This document shows positions 25,632 through 33,222 of a stretch of DNA of 36,130 bases, one piece after another. A program made the position numbers and the translations under genes. Each line of letters starts with the position of its first letter. Positions within the stretch are counted from its first letter, which is position 1. Source of the stretch: an uncultured Pseudomonadota bacterium (lineage in GTDB: Bacteria > Myxococcota_A > UBA796 > SXON01); the NCBI GenBank assembly GCA_903900265.1, contig CAIUMM010000109.1, positions 1 through 36,130 on the forward strand, read 5' to 3'. The notes under the pieces were generated by a model, which saw nothing but the letters and a program-made list of their open reading frames with translations, was not told where the DNA came from and searched no databases.

Positions 25632-26462
25632 ATGTGGATCACGATGTTGCTGTGGATCGGCGCGGGTTGTCAGGGCTCGAAGTTCCACACCTCCGCGCCA
25701 CCGGAAGGGGATTCGGACGCGGGAGTGCGCGTTGCGATCACCGCGTTGGAGCCGGGGAGCGGCCCGGCCAGCGGCGGCACGGCGGTGCGGGTGATCGGCG
25801 GAGGCTTTACCGAGGAATCCGCGGTCAGCGTCGGAGACGCGGCGTGTGCGACGACCACCTACTTGTCGCCTGCGGAGCTGCTTTGCGTGACACCGCCAGG
25901 GCCGGTCGGGAGCACCCAGCTCCGTGTCAGCGAGGCGGGGGCGACCGCGGACTCTGAATTCACCTATCTGGCTGGCGACTCCGGCGACTCCGGCGACTCC
26001 GGCGACTCCGGCGACTCCGGCGCAGTCACCTCGCCGGTGGACTACTGCCACATTCAATACCCGTGCGCGACCACCACGACCGCCGGGATGGAGTCCGAGC
26101 TCATCTACGTGTGGGTCTACCAAGCCACCGCAACTCCGGGAGCGGGCCAGGGGCCCGGCATCCGCGTGGATCTCGGCGTGGGCGGCGAAGGCACCGACCC
26201 CGCGACCGGGCGCTGGGTCTGGACGGCGATGGGCTACAACACCGACAAAGACGGACTGACCCCCGGCGATCTGTCGAACGACGAGTACCAAGGCAGGTTC
26301 ACTGCACCCGGAGCCGCGGGGACCTACAACTACGCCGCGCGCGCGACCGCGGACGACGGCGCATCCTGGCTGTACTGCGACACCGGCGGAAACACCTGCG
26401 GCGGGAGCGGTTCCGACGATGGCTACACCCCCGACCACGCCGGGACCTGCGCGGTGCCGTAG
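25632..26462 (+). CDS. TIG/IPT-domain lipoprotein with conserved secreted C-terminal domain
   Basis: Predicted surface lipoprotein of 276 residues with a short signal peptide lacking positive charge (MWITMLLWIGAGC, Cys13). Residues about 33-115 form an IPT/TIG immunoglobulin-like domain (ITALEPGSGPASGGTAVRV, GGGFTEESAVSVGDAACA, LLCVTPPG). A GDS repeat linker follows (about 115-130), then a C-terminal domain of about 140 residues with WVWTAMGYNTDKDG, DLSNDEYQG, AGTYNYAARATADDG and WLYCDTGG. That domain resembles one I associate with secreted proteins of myxobacteria-like genomes; its role is unknown. The region upstream has GGAG 9 bases before the ATG and GATAAGCT as a possible -10 box. Confidence 0.82.
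   Translation: MWITMLLWIGAGCQGSKFHTSAPPEGDSDAGVRVAITALEPGSGPASGGTAVRVIGGGFTEESAVSVGDAACATTTYLSPAELLCVTPPGPVGSTQLRVSEAGATADSEFTYLAGDSGDSGDSGDSGDSGAVTSPVDYCHIQYPCATTTTAGMESELIYVWVYQATATPGAGQGPGIRVDLGVGGEGTDPATGRWVWTAMGYNTDKDGLTPGDLSNDEYQGRFTAPGAAGTYNYAARATADDGASWLYCDTGGNTCGGSGSDDGYTPDHAGTCAVP
25974..26018 (+). repeat. Five perfect 9-base tandem repeats (GDS linker)
   Basis: GGCGACTCC occurs five times in perfect tandem and encodes Gly-Asp-Ser five times between the TIG domain and the C-terminal domain. Perfect identity, including third positions, points to recent slippage, so the copy number probably varies between strains. Each change adds or removes three residues in frame. Confidence 0.95.
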
Positions 26463-26491
26463 CCGCCCCGCGCACGCCCCCACGCCGCCCC

Positions 26492-27622
26492 TCACGCCCA
26501 CAGCGCCACTTGCCGAGGAGCGGCGACGACGGCCGCTGCTACACATTCCGCGTCCCAGCGCAGCGCCCACACCGCAACCCCGCCGCCGAGCGCGCGGCGA
26601 ACCGCGACCTCGACGCGGCTCGCCACCTCGGCTTTTCCGGCCGCTGCGGGGATCGAGAGCTCCGCGCTGAGCACGCCCTTGTCACTCCAAAGGCGCAGCC
26701 GAACCGCGCCGCGCGCCCCCGCAGTCAGCGCCTGCGCCAACGACACCACGCCCTCGACGTCGAGCATCGACTCCCCCGACCAGCAACCCGCGGCGGCGGA
26801 CCGGTGCAACCGCACCAGCGGCAAGCGCGCCGCCCACAGCCCCGCCGAGGCCGCGGAGATGCTGGCAACCCAATGCCCTGCGAGGTGCCTGGACAAGCGC
26901 CCCGCCGCGGCCGCGTTGGGCGCCGAAACCGCCTTTACGGTCAGCCCGGTTGCTTGCCACACCCGCGTACGAAGATCCGAGAGCGCGGTGAGCACCGCCG
27001 CGTCGTCCCCGGCCGGCACCGCAGGCAGCTGAAACCCACCGCGCACCCGTACGCACGCGCCGTACTCTGCGGTCAGCCATTCTCCAAGCTCCACGAGGCG
27101 CTGCTGCTCGTCCCCCGGCTGATGAACGCGGAGGCCCGGGCAGAGCGCGAGCGCACGCCGCACCAGCATCCCCGCGCCAACACCGCGGGCTGCGGCCCGC
27201 GCGTTCACCGCGACCACACGACGCCCCTTCACCACCGCCGCCGGCGCACCGTCACTCACGCGGGCCGCGGTGGCCGCGAGGCGATGAACGCGCAGCACCG
27301 TCACGCCGTCTGCCCGCAAGGGAACGGCGGCGACCGGCGCGCACGGGCGAGGCGCGGAGGCCTCCCTCAACACCGCCGCCACCGCCCCGGCGGGTGCCCA
27401 ACGCACCGGCGTGCAAACGAGCCCGGTGGAAACGGAAACAAACTGCGCTCCAGCCTCACGCGCGAGCACCGGTGCCCCGTGGCCGCGGGGAACAAGGACC
27501 ACCGCGCCGGCGCGCCCAGGCAGCGTCAGCAAACGATCCGCACCCGCACCGCCGCTCCGAAAGATGCGGCAGCCGCGAGCGACGAGCGGGAGCAGGGAGG
27601 AAGGGACATTGGGGAGCAGCAT
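26492..27622 (-). CDS. ImuB-like, catalytically degenerate Y-family polymerase relative
   Basis: Protein of 376 residues. Residues about 107-245 match the ImuB/UmuC polymerase N-terminus: APAAVVKGRRVVAVNARAAARGVGAGM, RRALALCPGLRV, ELGEWLTAEYGACVRV and AAAAGRLSRHLAG. The metal-binding acidic residues of an active Y-family enzyme are missing (motif I reads VTVLRVHRLAATAA), as in ImuB, which acts as an adaptor in mutagenic repair with ImuA and DnaE2. The first 100 residues have no recognised relative and the C-terminus (QVALWA) is short. ImuA, DnaE2 and LexA genes are not in the window. A promoter with an operator-like palindrome lies just upstream. Assignment to the superfamily is fairly firm; the exact role is inference. 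Confidence 0.75.
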   Translation of the reverse strand: MLLPNVPSSLLPLVARGCRIFRSGGAGADRLLTLPGRAGAVVLVPRGHGAPVLAREAGAQFVSVSTGLVCTPVRWAPAGAVAAVLREASAPRPCAPVAAVPLRADGVTVLRVHRLAATAARVSDGAPAAVVKGRRVVAVNARAAARGVGAGMLVRRALALCPGLRVHQPGDEQQRLVELGEWLTAEYGACVRVRGGFQLPAVPAGDDAAVLTALSDLRTRVWQATGLTVKAVSAPNAAAAGRLSRHLAGHWVASISAASAGLWAARLPLVRLHRSAAAGCWSGESMLDVEGVVSLAQALTAGARGAVRLRLWSDKGVLSAELSIPAAAGKAEVASRVEVAVRRALGGGVAVWALRWDAECVAAAVVAAPRQVALWA

Positions 27623-27648
27623 GACGCACCGGGTTGTGGAGCTACCTT

Positions 27649-27677
27649 ACTGTACGTGACACGCATGAGTAGGACAA
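27649..27677 (-). promoter_or_regulatory. Predicted sigma-70-type promoter of the ImuB-like gene
   Basis: On the minus strand TTGTCC (27677-27672) and TACAGT (27654-27649) are separated by exactly 17 bases, and the ATG lies 26 bases after the -10 box. The -35 box is also one arm of the palindrome at 27672-27686, so a bound repressor would block it. Confidence 0.55.
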
Positions 27678-27686
27678 AAAATGTCC
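27672..27686. promoter_or_regulatory. Palindrome GGACA-N5-TGTCC, candidate operator
   Basis: A perfect 5-bp inverted repeat around AAAAA overlaps the predicted -35 box of the ImuB-like gene. Genes of this family are often under LexA control, and the size and position fit a LexA-type site, but I cannot match it to a known consensus for this lineage. Confidence 0.5.
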
Positions 27687-27809
27687 GCACTACAAAAAAC
27701 ATGCCCAAGTAGACGCTCCCGCCTCGGCCCAGCCTCCCCGAGCTCCGTTCAAAGCGGAATGTGCACGCGCCCCTTTCTCGCTTCGGCTCCGCCGTGGTAG
27801 ACCGCTGGC

Positions 27810-29375
27810 GTGATTGAGTCGCTGGGCCCCCTTGCCCCCCTGTTCTTCCTGCTGCTCGGAATCGGCCTCCCCGTGCAATTCGCGCTGGGAGGGGCCGTAG
27901 CGCTGGGCCGTCGAATCCCTGCATCTGCCACGCTCCTCGTGCCGGCGCTGCTCTTGTCGCTCGGCGGCTTCGGCATGGGACTCGGCTTGTTTACCTCGAC
28001 CGCCGCGATCCAGGACGCCGGAGACCCTGCGTGGGTGCCGTGGTTCGCGCTTCAAGATCGAGCCACTTCGTGCGTGCCGGGCCTCACCGGTGCGGTCGGA
28101 GGTCTCTTGAGCGTGCTGCCGGTGCTCACCGGCGCCGCCGCCCGAGCTCTACCCGCCACCAAGCGCAGCTATTGGCCCCTCGGCGTTGGGGCCGCGACCA
28201 CGGGCATCCTGCTGGTCGGCGCCCTCCTACAGGGCGGCCTGCGCTCCGCCACCGAAGCCGGCGCGCTCGCGGTCGTGGTGCTGGGGGCCGCGCTGTCCTG
28301 CGTCGAAGCCTCGCCGCGCTCCCAGTCCAGCGCGCTCATCGCGCTGGGGTCCCTGGTGATGGGCGGAGCGAGCCTCGCGATCGCGCACGTGCTTGGACTA
28401 CACGTGCTGCTCCTACGCGCACTCCCCAACTTCGACGAGCCTTTCACCGCGCTCCCTGCCGTCGAAGCGACCATGGCTCAGGCGGCGGCCGGCTCCATGG
28501 CGCTGGTTCCGTGGGTGCTGCTCGCGTGGATCACCGCGTTGCCGGCCATCCTCGCCCGAACCACCGCGGGGACCGCCTCCGGCGCGCCAAAGACGGAAGG
28601 GCGCGACGCCATCGGCATGGTGTTCCTGGTGATGCTACCGCTGGCGGCGTGGGGCTGGGGTGGCCTGCAGTGGAACTTGCACGCGCGCAGGGCCGGGGCG
28701 CACGCCGCGGCGGTGTTGACCGAAGGCGCCCAACCCGCGATACCGCTGCAAAACCCACTACCTCCCCGGGTTCTACGCGTGCTCCCCAAAGGGTCGCGCT
28801 GGCAGGAGATGGGCGAGACCGGCGGGACCCGCGTACGCACCGAGCCCACCGCGATGGACGCCCTCGGACCGTTGTTGCACCTCGGCGATGGTCTGGTGTT
28901 CCCTGCCGCGATGACGATGGACGACGTTTACTTCACCTTTGATGCAGCAGACGCCGGCTTTGTACAGTTGGTAAGCTGCACGGGAGGCGCAGGGACCAGC
29001 GCCCTCGCCGAGGCGATCCGCAGCGACCCGTTGCGCGCCAACGGCCGATGCGGTGCCGCGCCGATCTTCCTTCGGGTCACGCGGGACCTCAGCGCGCCGC
29101 TCCGGCTCATCGTCTTGAAGGATGGCCTCGTCGACGACGACGGCGACATCTACCCGGTGCAGGCGGTCGGGCAGCACCACGATCTCAGCGGCAAGGACGT
29201 GATCCTCCGCGCACAGCTGGACGCGACGGTGTCCGATTTCGCGAACGCGCTGGGCGTGCTGCGCAGCGCCTCCCGGATCTATCTGGGCTGGGGCGTCAGC
29301 ACCGATGGGAGCGATCTCCCCATCGGCGTCAATCCAGGACTTCGAGTCCACGTTCCGGCACAAGCTACGCAGTAG
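27810..29375 (+). CDS. Unknown polytopic membrane protein with C-terminal soluble domain
   Basis: Protein of 521 residues that I do not recognise. The N-terminal half has about eight hydrophobic segments (roughly 8-33, 38-66, 90-113, 120-141, 149-166, 172-202, 228-248, 267-290). The C-terminal part, about 300-521, is soluble, with two cysteines near 388 and 410 and strand-like stretches (IFLRVTRDLSAPLRLIVL, DVILRAQLDATVSDFANAL) faintly like the periplasmic domain of ExbD/TolR, which I would not rely on. The start is GTG 27810, with TAGACC seven bases before it as a possible -10 box. The 187-base gap upstream, the longest in the window, holds the ImuB-like promoter and an A-rich stretch. The next gene, a PNGase-like lipoprotein, starts 52 bases after its stop. 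Confidence 0.75.
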   Translation: MIESLGPLAPLFFLLLGIGLPVQFALGGAVALGRRIPASATLLVPALLLSLGGFGMGLGLFTSTAAIQDAGDPAWVPWFALQDRATSCVPGLTGAVGGLLSVLPVLTGAAARALPATKRSYWPLGVGAATTGILLVGALLQGGLRSATEAGALAVVVLGAALSCVEASPRSQSSALIALGSLVMGGASLAIAHVLGLHVLLLRALPNFDEPFTALPAVEATMAQAAAGSMALVPWVLLAWITALPAILARTTAGTASGAPKTEGRDAIGMVFLVMLPLAAWGWGGLQWNLHARRAGAHAAAVLTEGAQPAIPLQNPLPPRVLRVLPKGSRWQEMGETGGTRVRTEPTAMDALGPLLHLGDGLVFPAAMTMDDVYFTFDAADAGFVQLVSCTGGAGTSALAEAIRSDPLRANGRCGAAPIFLRVTRDLSAPLRLIVLKDGLVDDDGDIYPVQAVGQHHDLSGKDVILRAQLDATVSDFANALGVLRSASRIYLGWGVSTDGSDLPIGVNPGLRVHVPAQATQ

Positions 29376-29427
29376 GCGGGGCCCTCCGCGCGTGGCAGGG
29401 ATAGCTTTCCCCGCAAACGGAGCACGC

Positions 29428-31092
29428 ATGCGTTTGATCGGTCCTCGCCTCGCCACCATCACCGCCCCCCTCACCGTGGCCTTCGTGGTCGCTTGCACCG
29501 GTTCGAACACGCCGATCCCATCCGGGGATGACTCCGCGGCGGACTCGCCGACCGACACCGCTCCCGCCGTGTTCGACCCCACCAGCGATTGCGCCGCGCT
29601 CGGGCTCCCGTCGGTGCCGTTCGCGGAAGCCGTGGACAGCGCCAAACTGTACGACGCTGCGGCGGACTTTACCGTCCAAACCACCGAAGGGGACTGGAAC
29701 CTCCAGCAAAACTGGTCGGGCTGCGACGTCTACCTGTTCGTCCCAGACGAGCCACGCCAGAACACCGGAGCTCCGACGGCCACCTGGGAAAAAAAGAAGG
29801 ACAACAAGGCGTTAGTCGACTCCCTCCCCGACAACACGCACCTGTTCTTTGTGTCCACCCAAACCGGGGACACCAACCGCACCGCCGCTTTGGACGCCCT
29901 CAAAGCCGATATTGACGACCAACTCTCCACGTACGACGAGGAGACTGCGGCTTGGAAGGCCCGTCACATCCACTACGTGACCGAGCGCGCGAGCCGCATC
30001 GAAGGCTGGTTGGGCGAGACGCTGGCCTCACCGGCGTGGGGTGTGGGGATCGATCGCACCCAACGCGTCCGCTACATCGGGAGCTTCGCCGACCCCGAGC
30101 GCTACAACAGCAGCTACGGCTGGTTTGAGCCCAACATCTCGATGGTCAACAACGAGGCGCGCTACTACAACTACGAGGCGCAGCGGCAGGAGGCGCTCGA
30201 CGCGGAAGGCGCGACCTTGGTTCAGGCATGGACCGGAGAGGTCGTGCAAGACCCGGGGTGGGCCGGCGCGCGGTCCACGCTGGACATCGAGCTCCCCGAC
30301 GCCGCGACGATGGCGACCTTCGACACGCTGGAGCTGGACCTGACGATGCTCTGCGAAGGCGATGGTGAGTACGGCGAATGCCCAGCTTGGGACTACATCA
30401 ACTGGGGATATCTGTGCCGCGAGGATGACCCGGACACCTGCGACATCGAGCTGGGCCGCTGGATCACCACCTACCACCGCGAGGGACGCTGGGTGCATGA
30501 CGTGTCGCCGCTGCTCGCGTACCTCAAGAACGGCGGAACCCGCCGGCTCACCTTCTACAGTCAGCAGCCGTACAACGTGAGCTTGACCCTGCGCCTGTCG
30601 GACAAAGGCTCGGTCGATCGTCCGGAAGAAGCGCAGGTGCTCTACACCGGTGGCGGGCTCAGCCCCACGTACAACGAGCGCGAGCCGGTGACCGTCGACG
30701 TCCCCGCAGACGTCAGCCGGGTCGCGCTGGCGGTGGTGATGAGCGGACACGGCCAAACCGGAAACCCGGCGTGCATGGAGTTCTGTGGTTCCGAGCACAA
30801 CTTCAGCGTGAACGGCCACGACAACCTGTTCACGTACGCGATCACCAACAGCACCTACGGATGCATGGACCAGATCGAGCAAGGCACTGTGCCGAACCAG
30901 TACGGCACCTGGTGGTACGGACGGGACGGCTGGTGCCCCGGAAAGCAAGTGGACATGAAGGTCGTCGACATCACCGAACAGGTGCTGTTCGGGCAAGCCA
31001 ACACCTTCGACTACAACGTCGCGAACCTCGACGGCTCCTTGGAGAGCGGCGGCGATCTGATCGTCACCACGTGGCTCGTGTACTACCGCTGA
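29428..31092 (+). CDS. PNGase F-like lipoprotein (peptide-N-glycosidase family)
   Basis: Lipoprotein of 554 residues: lipobox VVAC (Cys23), a DDSAADSPTDTAP linker, an unrecognised domain at about 60-255, and a two-part PNGase F region at about 260-554. PNGase F cuts the amide between N-glycans and asparagine. From memory of Elizabethkingia PNGase F, Asp60 (EWDRY) matches Asp322 (AWDYI), Glu206 (CAEWC) matches Glu451 (CMEFC) and RAGWCPG matches RDGWCPG (from Arg499), but Glu118 (YTET) is Gln379 (YSQQ). Activity or specificity may therefore differ. Conserved cysteines support disulfides, fitting export. ATG 29428 has GGAG 5 bases upstream; the open frame extends back to 29305 only over the preceding gene. 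Confidence 0.88.
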   Translation: MRLIGPRLATITAPLTVAFVVACTGSNTPIPSGDDSAADSPTDTAPAVFDPTSDCAALGLPSVPFAEAVDSAKLYDAAADFTVQTTEGDWNLQQNWSGCDVYLFVPDEPRQNTGAPTATWEKKKDNKALVDSLPDNTHLFFVSTQTGDTNRTAALDALKADIDDQLSTYDEETAAWKARHIHYVTERASRIEGWLGETLASPAWGVGIDRTQRVRYIGSFADPERYNSSYGWFEPNISMVNNEARYYNYEAQRQEALDAEGATLVQAWTGEVVQDPGWAGARSTLDIELPDAATMATFDTLELDLTMLCEGDGEYGECPAWDYINWGYLCREDDPDTCDIELGRWITTYHREGRWVHDVSPLLAYLKNGGTRRLTFYSQQPYNVSLTLRLSDKGSVDRPEEAQVLYTGGGLSPTYNEREPVTVDVPADVSRVALAVVMSGHGQTGNPACMEFCGSEHNFSVNGHDNLFTYAITNSTYGCMDQIEQGTVPNQYGTWWYGRDGWCPGKQVDMKVVDITEQVLFGQANTFDYNVANLDGSLESGGDLIVTTWLVYYR

Positions 31093-31101
31093 ACGTCCTG
31101 C

Positions 31102-31130
31102 TTGACCTCAATCAATCGATTGATTAGCTC
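31102..31130 (+). promoter_or_regulatory. Possible promoter of the dioxygenase gene
   Basis: TTGACC (31102-31107) and a weak TAGCTC (31125-31130) lie 17 bases apart, 15 bases before ATG 31146. The spacer is almost wholly the palindrome at 31110-31125. The -35 is good and the -10 poor, as for a promoter that depends on or is controlled by a regulator. Confidence 0.4.
31110..31125. promoter_or_regulatory. Perfect 16-bp palindrome AATCAATCGATTGATT, candidate operator
   Basis: A perfect AT-rich palindrome in a GC-rich genome, placed between a -35-like TTGACC and the dioxygenase start. Its form fits the binding site of a dimeric regulator such as a TetR- or MarR-type protein. No regulator gene is next to it. 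Confidence 0.6.
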
Positions 31131-31145
31131 CAAGGGGCGCCTGAG

Positions 31146-32138
31146 ATGTCCATGACCGCACAGCCCGCCCCTCGCCATCCGCCTCGCTGGGACCCCGCCG
31201 ATGCACCTCCGGCCGCGTTTGTGGAGCCGGAAGGACTGTCTGCGGAGGCGGCCAAGGCGCTCGGAGAGCAGCTGCCCTTGGCGACGCGCTTTGGCCTCGG
31301 CGAGGCCATCACGCCGGTGCAGGACGCGTTTCTTGCAAAACATGGCTTCATCATCTACGATCGCGTCGCTGACCGCGACGAGGTCAACACCATCCTCGCC
31401 GAGGTGGACCGTATCGAAGCGGATCTGCTCGCCAAGGGTGAGCGCAAGATCTTCGGCGTTCCAGTTTGGTTTGGGCTCGACCCCGACGGCCACGAATACC
31501 TGTTCCGCATGGGCTTCACCTCGGTGTACAGCGACTTTCTCGCCGGCTTTGTCCGCGACGCCCGCTTTGAGCCGATCCGGTGCTTGATCGGGAAAGACGC
31601 GCGCATCGGAGACCGCGAGAAGGACGGCGTCGTGTTCAACCGCTACGTGCGCGCCGAGAGCAGCCTGCGCCCCAACCTCGCGTGGCACACCGACGCGCTG
31701 CGGGACGTCTTTTACAACGGCAAAATGCCGGGGCCGATGCTGAACGTCGGCTTGCACTTCGACCGCATTCGCCCTACCGACGGCGGCCTGCGCCTGCTGC
31801 CAGGCACCCACACCCAAAGCGCGTGGTCGACGTTGTTCTCGAAGATCCACTTCGTCAGCGATGGACCGGATCGCCGCGAGCTCGCTGTCGAGACCTGGCC
31901 GGGCGATCTCACCGTACACGACGGTCGGATGTGGCACCGCGTGGTCGCTGCGCCCGGCACGGGCTGGAGCACGCTGCGCCGGAGCATGTACGTGCCCTAC
32001 GTGGCCGACAGCTACCAGCCCAAGTCCGAGGACTCGGCAACGCCTCTGTATATGCGGATTTTTGACACCATCGTGCGCTGGAAGGCGGCGCGCAAGGCCG
32101 CGCAGTTCAAACCGCAGATCCCCCAAAAGATCCAGTAG
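31146..32138 (+). CDS. Phytanoyl-CoA dioxygenase (PhyH)-family Fe(II)/2-oxoglutarate enzyme
   Basis: Cytoplasmic oxygenase of 330 residues. The double-stranded beta-helix iron site is visible: His and Asp in WHTDAL, and the distal His in VHDGRMWHRVV, followed by an arginine suited to binding 2-oxoglutarate (STLRRSMYV). GGLRLLPGTHTQS between them is typical of PhyH enzymes. Members hydroxylate fatty acyl-CoAs, small metabolites or natural-product precursors; the substrate cannot be told. A second start (MTAQPAP) lies two codons further on. The gene has its own probable promoter with a perfect palindrome, and pfkA follows after 34 bases. Confidence 0.88.
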   Translation: MSMTAQPAPRHPPRWDPADAPPAAFVEPEGLSAEAAKALGEQLPLATRFGLGEAITPVQDAFLAKHGFIIYDRVADRDEVNTILAEVDRIEADLLAKGERKIFGVPVWFGLDPDGHEYLFRMGFTSVYSDFLAGFVRDARFEPIRCLIGKDARIGDREKDGVVFNRYVRAESSLRPNLAWHTDALRDVFYNGKMPGPMLNVGLHFDRIRPTDGGLRLLPGTHTQSAWSTLFSKIHFVSDGPDRRELAVETWPGDLTVHDGRMWHRVVAAPGTGWSTLRRSMYVPYVADSYQPKSEDSATPLYMRIFDTIVRWKAARKAAQFKPQIPQKIQ

Positions 32139-32172
32139 CCGAATCGCATTCCGGTGAACATTGGCATGCACC

Positions 32173-33207
32173 ATGCCCACCATCGGAATTCTTTGTGGCG
32201 GCGGCGACGCCCCCGGCCTCAACCCCGTCATCCGCGCCGTCACCAAGTACGGGGCAGGCCAGCGAGGCTGGAAGCTCATCGGCATTGAAGACAGCTTCAA
32301 TGGGGTTTTTGAGCGGCCTTACCGCATTCGACTGCTCACGCCGATCGCATGCAAAGGCCTGCTTGGCCGTGGCGGCACGGTCCTCGGCACGACCAACCAT
32401 GGCAACCCCTTCAAGCTCGCCGATGGTGCCGACCACTCCACCCAGCTGGTGAAGGCGCTCGGAGAGCTCGGCATTGAAGGGCTGATCGTGATCGGCGGCG
32501 ACGGCACGATGAAGATCTGCCAGCAGCTCATCGACGAGCGCGGCATCAAGATCGTCGGCGTCCCCAAGACGATCGACAACGATCTGTCCGCGACCGACGT
32601 CACTTTTGGCTTTCAATCTGCGGTGGACTGCGCGACCGACGCCCTCGACCGTCTCCACACCACCGCGGCTTCGCATGACCGCGTGCAGGTGTTGGAGGTC
32701 ATGGGCCGGGACGCCGGCTGGATCGCGCTGCACGCCGGGATCTCAGGCGGGGCTGACGTGGTGATCGTGCCGGAGATCCCATGGGAAGCCGCGCGCGTGG
32801 TGCGAAAGATCGAAGAGCGCCGCGCGAACGGCCGGCCGTTCTCGATGATCATCGTCGCCGAGGGGGCGGTGCCGCTTGGAGAGCGCATCAAGCCAGGCAA
32901 AGCTGGACAGGCGGTGTGCGACGCCGTAGAGCAGCTGCTTCCCAACGCCGAGGTGCGGCTCACGGTGCTCGGGCACCTGCAGCGCGGAGGCAGTCCGGTC
33001 GCGTATGACCGCCTGCTCGCCACGCGCATGGGTGTAGGCGCGGTGGACCTGGTCGAAGCCGGTCGATGGGGCGAGATGGTGCGGCTGCGCGACGGGAGGA
33101 TCGAAGGGGTGCCGATCACCGACGCGATCGCGACCTACCGGCACGTCGACAGCCAAAGCGAGCTGCTGCGGACGGCGAGAGCCGTCGGCATCGAGCTTGG
33201 CGCTTAG
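32173..33207 (+). CDS. pfkA: 6-phosphofructokinase (group III type)
   Basis: Phosphorylates fructose 6-phosphate in glycolysis. The 344-residue protein has GGGDAPGLN at the N-terminus, IGGDGT (residues 107-112), PKTIDNDL with catalytic Asp135, and MGRDAGWIAL. Gly111 in GGDG points to ATP as donor (PPi enzymes have GGDD), while Lys132 in PKTIDND is a feature of PPi enzymes and of group III ATP enzymes such as those of actinobacteria. ATP-dependence without classical allosteric control is therefore the best guess. ATG 32173 fits the family start; TTG 32161 would add four residues. Converges with pruA, 15 bases apart. Confidence 0.94.
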   Translation: MPTIGILCGGGDAPGLNPVIRAVTKYGAGQRGWKLIGIEDSFNGVFERPYRIRLLTPIACKGLLGRGGTVLGTTNHGNPFKLADGADHSTQLVKALGELGIEGLIVIGGDGTMKICQQLIDERGIKIVGVPKTIDNDLSATDVTFGFQSAVDCATDALDRLHTTAASHDRVQVLEVMGRDAGWIALHAGISGGADVVIVPEIPWEAARVVRKIEERRANGRPFSMIIVAEGAVPLGERIKPGKAGQAVCDAVEQLLPNAEVRLTVLGHLQRGGSPVAYDRLLATRMGVGAVDLVEAGRWGEMVRLRDGRIEGVPITDAIATYRHVDSQSELLRTARAVGIELGA

Positions 33208-33222
33208 AACCTCTCGTTCTGC

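Noticed and set aside
24492..26570. 692-codon minus-strand frame antisense to the adaptor and TIG lipoprotein genes
   Set aside because: Low-complexity, Arg/Gly/His-rich shadow frame; both plus-strand genes have clear domains.
26063..27712. 549-codon plus-strand frame over the ImuB-like gene
   Set aside because: Composition is Arg/Pro/His-rich throughout with no motif; the minus-strand frame shows the Y-family pattern.
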